In this document: in pieces, positions 33,667 to 44,660 of the stretch
Layout of the letters: the number at the start of each line of letters is the position of its first letter
Numbering within the stretch: position 1 is the first letter of the stretch
Assembly (NCBI GenBank): GCA_001414345.1
Contig: LLCB01000236.1
Location: 29,887 to 93,886 of the forward strand
Source of the DNA: Hymenoscyphus infarciens
Taxonomy: Eukaryota > Ascomycota > Leotiomycetes > Helotiales > Helotiaceae
Length of the DNA stretch: 64,000 nucleotides
Reading direction: 5' to 3'
Notes under the pieces: generated by a model
What the model was told of the DNA's origin: nothing
The model's database searches: none
The model's input: only the letters and a program-made list of their open reading frames with translations
Program-made: the position numbers and the translations under genes

Positions 33667-35155
33667 ATGGAATTAAACGAGAATACACACCCTCCAATTG
33701 ATGAGAACGAAACTCATCGTTCAGCAAGCTCTCTGTCTGTTCCACCAACCATCGAAGAACTCGAAAGCGACGCTCTCCCAGCTTCCTATGCCCAGGCAAA
33801 ACATGATCACACACAAGGCTTTGGGTCCCTCGACTTTACACAACCTGAAGACTTTGAGCAGTTCAAGTGGAGGACAGGGGGAGGTTACAAAGGGAAAAGA
33901 CCCAGGAATCAAATTTATAGAGCAGCCAGACTCAAAAGGAAGTTCGTCCCCCTCTCCGCAGAAGAAAGAGTGCATGTCGCTAATACGTGACAGGAATCAA
34001 GACATAGAACCTTTCCCATTTTTTCGACTTCCCTTGGAGATCAGAAACCACATATATCTCATTCTACTTTCATCAATTCAGCGGCCTGATACCGACGTCC
34101 TCGAGCCAAAGTCAATTCCCCAAGGCATTCGATTTGTCCTAAGTTCAGAGACATGGGAGCCCGATATCGAGAATGAGGAAGAATGCACAGTCATATCACG
34201 ATACCCCGTCGACGCGCCCGAGAACGATCCGAATTATTACCTCAATATATACAAGAAATTGGTGGATGGGACAATCAAAGTAGGAGAATGTCCATCGGGG
34301 TTTCTCGCTACTCCGAACAACTTCCCTCTCGAGATCGGTTTACCAACCTTAAGTTATGACTCGGATAGTACTATTGAGGAAGTTGAAAAGGGGGGAGCCA
34401 GACTGCAAAGACCACCTTATGGCTACAAACTCGAAATCCGTCGCAAAAACGCCAGAATAGGAGCGAAAACAGTGAAATGTCCTCAACATCCGTTCGCTGC
34501 TAACGACGACAAAGGGCCATGTGAGTGCGTTCTCGAAGAAATGCTCGGCGACGAATTCGTAAGATGTCTCTCCCATGTGAGCCAGCAGTTTTCGAGCGAA
34601 GTTGGCGCAGTCATTTGGCAAAACTCTGTACTTGAAGTGGAAGAACTCGATGCCTTGCCTGTGTTCGCCCGTTTCCACCCCAAAGCCCTTCCGCTTATTA
34701 GAGGACTGGTGCTTCCGCTTTCATATGAGGAGGGATTCTTGGATACCAAGACATCGGAGCTTACTGGGGCTTGTGATTTCATCAACCAACACTTGATGTT
34801 GAAATTTCTCTCAATCAAATTCCGCTGTGTCCATGATTGTCTTATAGAAATTTATGAGGAAAGAAAGCATCTGCGCTGGGCATCGGTATTCAGGAAACTA
34901 AAGTTGACCAAGCAACTTCACATTGAAATAATCGCGGAGAATTGCCTTCAAATGGCTAGATTTTATGAAACGCCGAGGGAGCTCGAGGTTCTTTGGATGC
35001 CTGATTGTTTGAGGGAAGGAAAAAATGAGGAGGAGAAGCACTATCTTTCGTCTAGGAAGGATCCTTTGACAACAAAAAACGAAAATTGGCGGCCGATGAA
35101 AGGGACGGCTGCACGGATTATGAAGCATCTTTTGGAGCGGCGTCAAAGATTGTAA
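33667..35155 (+). CDS. LPLEIR-motif (F-box/2EXR-like) hypothetical protein
   Basis: The C-terminal 390 residues (from about 33974) are certainly one frame. They begin with FPFFRLPLEIRNHIYLILL, the short F-box/2EXR-like helix motif common in fungus-specific hypothetical proteins, followed by a long acidic/mixed region with Cys residues (KCPQHPF, CECVLEEMLGDEFVRC). Upstream, the better-looking N-terminus (MELNENTHPPIDENETHRSA, 33667 on) is in a different frame from the C-terminal part. A 46-nt GT...AG segment at 33884-33929 would join them in phase but lacks a branch point. The main frame alone opens at 33698, and an internal ATG at 33974 is the conservative start. No transmembrane span. Role unknown; an adaptor-type protein is the family-level guess. 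Confidence 0.65.
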
Positions 35156-35931
35156 GAGCACGCTCGGAATGGGTGTTTCCTTGGTCCCGTAGTTGGCCTA
35201 CAGAGTGAAGCTTCAGTGGAGGGCCTTTGGCTTATTGATAGAATTACAGGATCAAATTTCAAGCCCCTCTTTTTTGAATCGTTCATTTATGTTCTTTCTT
35301 AGCGACTTTGTATGCTGCACTCGATGACTATAGAGTTGACTAATTGAGTTCTAACATTGCAGTGTTAAGTATATTGCTCGAAAACGTGTGGAACAAATAA
35401 GTCAATCAAACGAAGTTCTACCATTGTTAGAAGCATAGAGTTCTATCTACTCGTCTGAATACTGTATGCCTATTATCAATTCCTAAGAACGTCTAGAATA
35501 ATCGAGTCAATTAAACAGAGTTCGGAGGTTGACATCGGTCCCTGAGTTCGCTTGCCAAAAAAGCGTACCCAGGATCAAATGTTGTTTTTGAAAAATAGAT
35601 GGACTATTCTGTGGTGCTAGCTCAAGAACGATCTTGATGCCCGGAGGAATCCCAAACATGTGACGCTGTCCGAATTCAGAGTTTTGTTGCACATCGCAAA
35701 AAGTTAGGTAGTAGAACTACCTAACTTTTGTCTGATCATGTGACGTGACCGACCCGTAGCTGAATTAGACCAGTCTTTTTCTCAACTGAAAACAGAACTT
35801 GATTCTCTTATATACTACAGATTCTATTCTACACTTCCTCTCGTTTCGGTTCTAACTCAAAGTAACAAAAAGGTTAATATCGACACCCACATCCAGCATC
35901 GCATTTCTACAAAAATAGAACAAAAAGTCCC
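35156..35931. other. Convergent 3' region with a perfect hairpin
   Basis: Between two converging genes. No coding frame. It contains the 14-bp perfect inverted repeat at 35699-35729 listed separately. Confidence 0.5.
35699..35729. repeat. Perfect 14-bp inverted repeat with 3-nt loop
   Basis: AAAAGTTAGGTAGT, loop AGA, then ACTACCTAACTTTT. Position between converging genes suggests a 3'-end or cruciform structure; it could also be the remnant of an inverted-repeat element. Confidence 0.75.
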
Positions 35932-38900
35932 TCAACCCGACTTCTCCGCCTTCCCAACATCAATGCCAAACCTCCGGCTCCCACCCCCCGGTCTACTCCA
36001 CCACCCCAAGCTAAAAACGTAACTATCAAACGGCGCTCTCAGAACCAACTCCCTATCACTACACCACTCACTCCCCGGGGGAATAAGCGTCAAGAAATCG
36101 GCATCGGCAAGTAGTCCTGCTACTGCCCCGATGGAACATGGATTCTTCGGAAGGACGGGTTTCGTATCCATGGTTAGGATTGCTATGGCACCGCAGATGA
36201 ACATTGTGCTGAGGAGGGAGAGGAGGACGTAGGTTGAGGTTGGGTCTTGGTAGAGGCGTTGTTGAATGAAAGTTGTTATGTTTGCGGGGAGGGTTGAGGT
36301 TGGGAGGCCTAGGCTGTTGGTGGCGGCGAGGGGAAGGCGTTTTCGTGAGTGGAACTGTTGGGCCATTACTAGGGCGTAGAGTGTTTCCATGCCCGTTATT
36401 AGGTCGTCAGTCTTGGAAGGGCCGAGGTATCGATTGATCAGTTCTGTCGTGTTTCCTTTTTCGGTTTTGGTCATGTAGTTGCTCAGCAGAAGAGCCTGGA
36501 AGAAGGTATCTAGTTCTCCGATCCTATCATCTGTGTCTTGAATGCTGACGGGTATCAGGGCGTATTGGAATACGTCCCCCCATAATTGCCCTGAAGTTGA
36601 CCATTCTGTCATCGTCCAGGCCGACTCGTTAGAGAAAATCTGTGCTGTCTTGGTCTGTGGTTTCGGTGCCGCATGCAAATATAGCTCAAACGTTGGAAGG
36701 GTGAACGTGGCATTGACCAATAAGCGTTCAACGTAAGGTTTGCATACGAGTGTCGTAGGACTATCGTCGATGTCCCCAAAAACAGCCATAGAAGTCGGGC
36801 ATTCTTTAGACCCAGCAGGCAGTGTAATCCACTTAGCACTGACACCTTCTGCAAAAGCCATAGATAAATTGAATTGATTGGAAGAAGTTTCTCCGTTCGA
36901 GAAAAGGCAATTGTTCGAGAACTCGCCCGAAATGTTCAAGGATTGTTGCATCGAGTTGTTCCATTTCGTCAACTGAACATCGTGGGTGGTGCAGTTTAGT
37001 ACACCGCGAACAGCTGGCACGGAGGCAGATATAAGTGGCGGGAGATCGGAATCGTTCATGGTCTTGTATGTTTCGGATGTGGTAAAGTTTGCGATCTCGA
37101 ATTGCCCAAGAGCGAATTGGGGGCTGGTCCACCGCGGACATGTCGCATTGCCATACATCAACAATGATGGAACGAGATTCACATTGACGGAGCTCTTCTT
37201 GAGTGAAGACTCACTATAGACCGCCACTTCTGGAGTCGAGTTAAACCAGCTGCTCATTTGAGCTTGAGCCGGAAAGGTTTGGTCCACGTTATTTGTCTGG
37301 TACAAACCACTTACCACGATACTCAGAAATGGGGCGCATAAGACCGCTATTGTAGCAGAGAATAAAGTTATGTGTTTCCGCCAAGCTGAGGACCAAAGTA
37401 CCTGCACAGAGAGCTGCGAATTTGAATCGTCAAACATGCTGCCAGTCGCGGGCATTGCACCAGATCTAAGTGTGAAATATGGCTGTAGCACGCGAATACC
37501 AGAATGGAAGACATCGAAAAGGATAGCAATAAGTTGCAACACAATGGCCGGTAGGAATGTCCAGAAGTAGTGTAAATATTGATCGCTGGGAACAACACTA
37601 ATGCCGCCTGTCTGCGATAGATAAAGCATGGATTGAAGAAGAATGATGAGCAAAACTGGAGCGATGAATATAAGACAACGCCCGGTAACTGATAAACCAA
37701 ATGGGCGCCACCAATTGTCCGTTGTTTCCGATGGTATATTCGAGTCGGGTTGCGTTGCGTTCATTTCGGGGGCCATTGAGGTAACGATACGAAATTCCGG
37801 GTTTTCTCCTTCATAGAATGTTGAAGTTTGGTACATGTTGTTTGAAATACGCTCTTCAAGTTCCTCTGCTGTGAGATGTCCAGTTCCGTTGACGAGTTTC
37901 ATTATGTCGCTGCTCCCTGCTAAAATTGTCGACAACCCTGCCATGGAACCGATGTCTCTGGGCGTGACTGACTTGCGGTGCAGTACCAACAACCCGATAG
38001 TTATAATGGTTAGTAGTATGAGAAGAGCTTCCATTCCACCAAAGGCGGGTTTTTGAACCATTAGTCTGGATTCCCAAGTCTGGTATGAACCAAGGATTGT
38101 TGAGTTGTCGGGGACTAGTAGATTCGTTTTGGCTAATTGAGCTCCCAGGAGGGCAAATGCTGTTCTTGATCCGTTTAGAAGATAAGTCGAATTGAGCAGC
38201 TCCCAAGGCCGGTCGAACAACGGCGATGTATAGTTCATCAATTGAAAGAACCCTGTATTGTCGGTATAAGCGTCACTAGATCCGAGAACCGCTGAAGTGT
38301 TTGACATCGAATTGAATGCAGCGGACCCAAACTCCCAATCTGACAAAGATTTAGCTTTTCTGTCAGTGGAATTGCTGTCAAGTTCGATAACTGGTGGGGC
38401 ATCTAAATCTCCTGTGAGATCAACTTTGCCTGTCGTTATCCTGTAAGTTGGTATACACATGAGACAAGTTGTGTTGTCTGTGACATATTGCTGCCATTGG
38501 TAACTCCCCTGGGCAGTCTGTCGAGCAGCGCTTTCGCTAATATGGGCAGTACATATGAGAAAGCGGCGAGCATCTTCGCCAGTTTGGTTAGTGCACGATG
38601 CTTGCTTCATGTATCCAACCCATCCTCCTATCATAAAATTAGTACAAGCTTTTCACTTCGAGAAATGAAATGATTCAAGAGAACTTCGTAGCACCAAGGA
38701 AACTGCTACTTACCCCATGTTAGCTGTTCCGCTCGCATATTAATAGAACAGCTAGAGCTCTCAGCGCTCACAAACCCTCCAGAACTATGTGGAATAAAGT
38801 CCACACTGCTTTTGCTTGCAATCTCGCATTCAAGATCAGCCGAAAAGATATCAACGGTCGCGGAAAGAGTGGAGTTGTAAGCTGAAGAGAAGTTAGAAAC

Positions 38901-39969
38901 ATCAAATCAGATAAATAGCATAGGCAGGCTGTTTCTGCAAAGATCTCGTTATCCAAGAGGACAACCCCCGATACTCCTAGTGATACCCAAAGATCTTACA
39001 ATAAAGATCTTGCGAAAAGTCGGACAGCAAGGAAAGAATGCCCCCCCCCCCCCCCCCCAAAGAAAGACGGAATACTTACTAACGAATTGGCTGCTTGTAT
39101 TGAACGATTGAAAGGCGTACTGATGAGTAGTGCCTCTTGGGAAGCTTTGATTAAGATGGGCTACGCCATAGACGTTGAGGTAGGACCTGGTATCTACGGA
39201 AGAAACATTGAACGAAGAGGCATCAAACTTGTCGCTAACATTCAAAGGCTGAAAATTGTGTTGGATAATTTGATTCCGGAGAACCAAAAGGCCAGTAGAA
39301 ATAGTGATTAAGATTCGTATTATAAGAGAACCGAGGACCGAGAGGGCGACCGCGAAGTGATGAGCTTTGAGCGCGCTGACACCTGCTATAAAATTGATGG
39401 GGGATATATAGTCAAGAAGGAGAGTTTTGTCTGCGCGAGCAAAGCCCTTCGACATTTCTTTCCATGGAGCCAGCTGTTTGGTCCGATACTCAATCTTGGA
39501 CCATAATGCGGCAATGATGGTCAGGACTAGATGGACATAAGTATAATTGGATCGTGGGAGACTGGGAGAACTCACTGGCAGTTGGCCCATATCTTGATAT
39601 ATAAATTAAATTCCGGCTGGTAGTCATCAATCCTTGGTGCTTTTTCGAGAAGTCGTATATACCGCCAAGGGCTGCGGCCAAAGCGGCAAAGGCGAGTAGG
39701 AGGCTGAGAAGGAAATATCTTCGTAGCACGAGAGGAATGAACTTTGGCGTAGCAACCTCATCGGGTATCAGTTTTAACTTGGAGGTGCTGAAATCATTCG
39801 AACGTGACACGCTCGGAGATGTGAGATCTACAGGCCGGAGAGAAGAGCGCCTTCTAATATGTGAGATGAAACTGCTTCTTGATGGCTGGCTGACTGGAGC
39901 TGTATTGATTCTTCGTACGTCGGGCTGCGAGTTCAAAAACGGCGTCGTATCCATGACGTCCTGCTGCAT
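35932..39969 (-). CDS. DUF3433-type multi-span membrane glycoprotein
   Basis: Large fungus-specific membrane protein, 1234 residues. Exons (minus): 39576-39969, 39080-39526, 38714-38881, 35932-38627, all phases consistent. The ATG at 39969 is the first in the frame. A cytosolic Ser/Arg-rich N-terminus is followed by a first span (YFLLSLLLAFAALAAALGG). After that come loop motifs typical of the family (IAALWSKIEYRTKQLAPWKE; LLLDYISPINFI), a second unit with IFIAPVLLIILLQSMLYLSQ and FWTFLPAIVLQLIAILFDVF, and a late span (YVLLSLLSTMFICGAIAIL). The internal duplication of two similar halves is the DUF3433 architecture. Many Asn-x-Ser/Thr sites lie in the extracytoplasmic loops. Function unknown. 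Intron 2 carries an 18-nt poly-C run on the plus strand. Confidence 0.85.
39041..39058 (+). repeat. Poly-C run (18 nt) in an intron of the DUF3433 gene
   Basis: Uninterrupted C18 on the plus strand, G18 on the transcribed sense strand, inside intron 38882-39079. The length may also reflect sequencing slippage. Confidence 0.9.
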
Positions 39970-41563
39970 CCACAAGGCGAAGCTCTAGATTTGGGGCTTC
40001 TTTTCTCTCCTTCCAGAATCTGAATCTTCAGACGAGATTTGGAACAGTGGGGCTATGGAGATGAGACACGATAGATACGATACGATAGCCTTTCCATTGC
40101 GGAAACTTCGGCATGACTCGAGACTTGACGACAAGCATATGGACCTGGAGGACAGTACAGTCTAGTCTCTTCGCCGGAAGAATGATATCTGCAACATAAA
40201 ATTAGTGGAGTTTGAAGGGAGGAATGGGGGACGAGTAAACTACCCCTATTTGTCCTCTTCACGGCTTCAAACCGAGAAAGCGATAGTGTTGTGGTGGCCA
40301 TTTCTGAACGAAGAACCCGGTGATGAACCGAACCTGCCAAGTATCAGGTATGGCAATGTTCTCACCCTTTTCATTGAAACAAGAGTTGCGGTTGATGAGA
40401 GGGTTTCTTCGGTTTCTTCAATCAGGGTGATAGTAAGCGTCTAGATGAGTTTGGGGATAAGAGCGCCGCTTTTAGCCCCAGTCCAGCCCGGCGCCCCTCA
40501 CTTCACAGAATTTCACAGCATCCCACCGCAGTGGCATAAACCATATCCTCTGATATATGAACGCGAAAGCGGCGAACAGAGACTCGAATTTGCGAACAAA
40601 TAAACCCCCCGGGGTACCACACCCACCTTCCAAATATTTCGAGGACTGAGTAGCTGCTGGATGTGATGGCTCAGAGACGGAAGCATATGGAGGGAATGAG
40701 GGAATATCTCCTACAGTGCGCAATGTGTTAGAAGATCCCAATGCGGTTGCGACAGAGGGCGCCTGGACCGAAAATTGACGGCTTCTCCGCTGGAATTATT
40801 GAGAAACTCCCCCATGTTTTACGCTGGTTTCTTCTGTTTCTTCTCTTCAAATTCAATTAGTTCTTGATGAAGTTACTCAATTTCACATGCGCAATTTGAG
40901 GATATTTGTATTGCTGTAAAAGTGGTCGTTAATGTTCGTCGTGGACTTGAACAATATCCATTCTGCTACAATTGTTTAGTGTACCCCGAACTGGAAGAGT
41001 ATCGGGTAGGCCGAGCAATTGCGAGTAAGCCAGAATCAAATCGTGGATGTTTGGAGGCGAAAAGCAAATTGCGAGTAAGCCACTGAATATTTAACAAGTA
41101 AGCTACCAAACATTTGTCGAGTAAGCTATCAAACCATTGACGTAAGCTACACGATGTCGAGTAAGCTGCTAAATTTCTGGCGTGTAAGCTGCTAAATGTC
41201 GAGCATACCAAGCATGTTTGAGAAGTAAGCCAGGCAAATATCACTTGTTCTGTGAAGTGTCTTTACTGCATGAATTGCTCCACTCAATAGTTGTCTCTGT
41301 CGTTTTTGGCATTTTTGGATGCGCCTTCAATGGAGTGATTTCACTTTTGGAGGATTCATTCCTGTGAAAAAGTCAATACCCCGATCAGATGAATTGGACC
41401 TACTTAGCCTAGGAATATTCTTCCTATTCATATGTATTCTTCTAGCCAGATCACAGACCCCCACCCCACAGAATTGTTACATTATTACAAGAAAGCAACT
41501 CAACCGAACGCCCTCAAAACCCAAATCTCTGTCCCAACTTCCCAAACTATCCTATAGCTTTAA
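39970..41563. other. Intergenic region with a degenerate repeat cluster
   Basis: Promoter of the DUF3433 gene on the left; no supported gene. It contains the GTAAGC repeat cluster at 41020-41240. Short frames on both strands lack motifs. Confidence 0.45.
41020..41240 (+). repeat. Degenerate GTAAGC(T/C)xCxAAA repeat cluster
   Basis: About eight irregularly spaced copies: GCGAGTAAGCCAG, GCGAGTAAGCCACTGAA, CAAGTAAGCTACCAAA, CGAGTAAGCTATCAAA, GTAAGCTACACG, CGAGTAAGCTGCTAAA, GTGTAAGCTGCTAAA, GAAGTAAGCCAGGCAAA. Spacing is roughly 17-40 bp. A looser version of the motif occurs at 61040-61130. Confidence 0.65.
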
Positions 41564-42231
41564 ATGCTCCAACTTTTAAATTATCGCCAACGCTTTTCCA
41601 GGTATTTGTAGCATGTCAGCAGTGACCTGCAATAGTTCTTTATATATATAAGAATCCTAGTAAGAAATTGTACTAACCTCATCCCCAAAATTCTTTGGAC
41701 AAACATCTCCAGTCAGCAGGCAGCCTCACTTGCAACCAAGCTTGCCGGACATTACCGCTCGCAAATCAAAGTCCTCTCTGCCCCTCGCCGTCTCGCTACT
41801 CTCCTTGAACCAGGACTCGCTAGGATCCAATGGCAAAGCCCCGCCACCCTAGACGAACCAATCCCAATCGTGATGCAGAGCCACCAGGTATATTTACTAT
41901 CTCTTTTCTCCCAATGAACTCATTCCCTCCATCTGATCTCTTCCTCCCCTTCTCACCTCCTTCCCAACACACATCCCACATCTAGTTAACATTTCCCCAG
42001 GCCTACCATCGCTATGTAGACCACGACAAGCGCTTTTCCCTCATCCCCCATGCTTCCGTAGAATGGGAATACACACTGGGTCGAATACGCGCCACGAAGC
42101 AATATCGTGAGCGGATACGAGGAATCAAAGGCCGAGAGTTGAATATTCGACGATGGAAGGCCACACAAAGTCGTATTGGGAAGCGCGACTTATTTGGACG
42201 ATGTGATGGGAAGTTTTATCTGGGAGCTTAA
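41564..42231 (+). CDS. Small basic protein, function unknown (three exons)
   Basis: Proposed exons 41564-41601, 41713-41887 and 42001-42231; phases fit and give 147 residues. The first intron has a perfect TACTAAC branch point and a GTATTT donor; the second has GTATAT and CCCCAG. The N-terminus (MLQLLNYRQRFSSQQAASLA) is short, basic/hydroxylated and could be a mitochondrial presequence. The C-terminal half is rich in Arg/Lys/Tyr (YVDHDKRFSLIPHASVEWEY; RIRATKQYRERIRGIKGREL). I do not recognise the family. The clean splice signals and coding look of all three exons make a real gene more likely than chance. Confidence 0.55.
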
Positions 42232-42916
42232 CTATGTGTTTGGAGGTTGGGGGCATACAAAGCATCTTATGTAACAAAAGCTTGAGAAAAGAAAAGGAGG
42301 AGAAACGTAACAGAGTTCACTGGGTGTTGTAACACAACACGTAACTCACAACATTGCATTCATCGGCTCGCGTTTGATTGAACTAGGCCTTTTAGGTGAA
42401 CCCGTTGAAAGCAACCATGCTAATAGCAAGTGGAAACTCTAGTAATATCAACTATGAAATCAGTTTCTTCAAGAATGTATTAGAATAAGTCAATCAATTA
42501 AATAACATTTTGCGGCTTTTAAAACCATATAGTACAGCTTACTCATTCAAGAAACATTTACTTGATGTAAATGTTTGAATCAATTAGCTAATTTAGATCA
42601 AATCCTAGATCTGCCAAGAGTATACAACTCTAACTTTTAGTAATCTAAGAAACATTAACTTAACGCAATAATTATTTGAGCTAAATTAGCATAATATAGA
42701 AGAATAAATTCTTGTTACTGAATTGTGTTGTATAGCTATTCAAGCATCTAGACAAAAACAAACAATTAGTGAATATGAGAAAAAAACGTTCTTCTCAGCC
42801 ACCCTCGCTTAACACGGCGCTAGTCGAGGATATATCTATCTTCCTTCTTTCTGGCTCTTCTTTTTGTTGACCAACATCAAAACTTCCACCGCCCAGTCTC
42901 TCCCGTACCTAAAACC
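42232..42916. other. Intergenic, partly AT-rich
   Basis: No gene seen. Ends in the conserved leader (GCCACCCTCGCTTA, about 42797) of the truncated paralogue. Confidence 0.4.
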
Positions 42917-43032
42917 ATGGCCGGTTCTCCTGTTCACCGCTGGACGAGATTTGTGCGGATATGAAGATGAAGAACAGGGATGCTGCTTTGGTTGAAAATG
43001 GAGGGCCTGCTAAACGGGTCAAACAGGAATGA
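42917..43032 (+). pseudogene. Truncated paralogue of the 32.9 kb coiled-coil gene
   Basis: MAGSPVH at 42917 matches MDRSPVH of the 32906 gene. A few bases later, in another frame, LDEICADMKMKNRDAALVEN then GGPAKRVKQE-stop matches the LDEEI start and KR-rich tail of its second exon. Most of the middle is missing. The upstream GCCACCCTCGCTTA box is shared. A partial duplicate with an internal deletion. Confidence 0.5.
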
Positions 43033-43689
43033 AAACAGTTAGATCATGAATAGGAGGGGCGTGATTCGCTAGATTCGTCGCTTTTGATCGGGTATATGGG
43101 ACAAGAACCTCATCGTGGGACATGGACCCGCTTAGACCATTTAAGTGTATTCTTTCAGCTGGGTATTTTGGCATGTGGAAGAGAGACACAGGGTTGTAGC
43201 TACCTCAAATGGCAAACCACCTACAGGATAGTTGTAATAGGGTCCCTTCTAACTGCTGCCGTAGACCAGCCCGTCGACAATGAGGGGTCTTGGAAGAGGC
43301 GTTGGGTAGAATGGATTGGAAAACAAGAACAGTGTCAACCTACGATCATGACTTTACTCACCAGAGGGTGATGGAACAAGAGCCGTAAGAACTGTCCTAG
43401 ATGGGCTTGATGCATAAAAAGAATGCCCCGGATCACCCGGCTGAGACTTTTGTGTTTGTTGCTAGCGTGGCCAATCTGTAGTACACCACATACGCTTGCA
43501 ACCTATGGCCCTTGTCAGATCATCGGCAGTTTGTAGATCAAATGGTGCAACACCGAGCACGCCATGATGTAGCCCTTGTGTATTCAGACAGTCAGGTATA
43601 AAAAAAATGCAAAAATGCTCCTCGTCCCAACTCCGGCGCTCAGGTTTCGATGTATGCAGTGTATGCAGTCCTTCCATGACAGTCCAGAA
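43033..43689. other. 3' flank of PSF2, no gene supported
   Basis: Open frames at 43084-43371 (plus) and 43462-43677 (minus) show no motif and no intron logic. Confidence 0.4.
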
Positions 43690-44660
43690 TCATGTCTCCA
43701 TTTCCATTTCCATTTCGTCGTCACTGTTTCCACCACCTGCATCTCCCTCTTCTTCTCGTCTCCGTCTTTCTGTTTCTCTGCTGGCTCCGAGTTTTCGTAG
43801 ACCATCCATGACACCAACTGTAAATTGACGTCCCTCTGCCACTTCCATGGCCCCAACACCTTTCAGTGAGACCACCCCACCTCCTTCGAGTACTTTTGTG
43901 ACTTCCCGTATCTTTGAAATACGAACCTCTCGCAAATCTCGCAGCAACGTCCTGACTTTATCCGGGTCGGGTATATCATCACTACATGCTTCCAGCAGAA
44001 TCTCGCCCAGCTCAAGCCAATGGTATGGTAGGTAGCCCGAAGGCGCATCGGCCGTACTCGAGGATAGAAAGGGGGGCGAGACGTGGTCGGTTTCTGCGGG
44101 TAGGACCCCAATTGGATATGGATGGGGCGGAGGAGGGGAAAAGACCGAAGGAGCCTCCGTCTCGTATTTGAGAATTTTCTCGAGCGACTGTGGGAGTAAC
44201 CAAGGTGGAGGAAGGATGTTGGCTCGCCGTTGACGCTTCAAAAGAAGGGCCAACCAGAGGGGAAGAGGAGCGCGATGGGGTGGACGTAGAGCTGGAGTTG
44301 GACCCTGGATTCAATCAATCAGCTTGGACCGTGGGAATAGGCAGCGCAGCGCAGCGCAGCGCAGCGACGAGGCAATTAGGAGTTTGTTTGTCAAAGACGG
44401 GTCGGGTATGCTGTGCTAATGTGCTGAGGTGCTGAGATGCAGAGGTGCTGGGGCGAGACATGTTGTGGAGGGTGGAGGATGGAGGGTGGAGGATGGAGGG
44501 TGGAGGATGGAGGGTCGAGGGGTTGGCGGGGTCGAACTCAACTTACCCCAAGTAAATCATGGCTCTTGAGCTGTTGACGAGGCACCACCGTCACCAACTC
44601 CATCTCACAGAGAAAGGCCACCTCTGCGGGGGTCAGACCCGGCGGCAAAGGGAGCGCCAT
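43690..44660 (-). CDS. PSF2: DNA replication complex GINS subunit PSF2
   Basis: Subunit of the GINS tetramer, part of the CMG helicase needed for replication initiation and fork progress in the nucleus. Exons (minus) 44547-44660 and 43690-44304; a phase-0 intron of 242 nt with GTAAGT and a CCAG acceptor; 242 residues. The N-terminus [20 protein letters not shown] then [10 protein letters not shown] is the Psf2 signature. It is followed after the splice by [74 protein letters not shown] and [17 protein letters not shown]. The C-terminal ~25 residues are a charged, acidic low-complexity tail (EEEGDAGGG...EMEMEMET). The long intron contains two short tandem repeats. This is a textbook match. Confidence 0.94.
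44341..44366 (+). repeat. (GCAGC)5 pentanucleotide repeat in the PSF2 intron
   Basis: Five perfect copies plus one base, within intron 44305-44546. Confidence 0.9.
44472..44517 (+). repeat. 14-bp minisatellite in the PSF2 intron
   Basis: GGAGGATGGAGGGT repeated about three times, within intron 44305-44546. Together with the pentanucleotide repeat it explains the unusually long intron. Confidence 0.85.

Noticed and set aside
43084..43371. 95-codon plus-strand frame after the truncated paralogue
   Set aside because: No motif or conserved composition and no splice partner.
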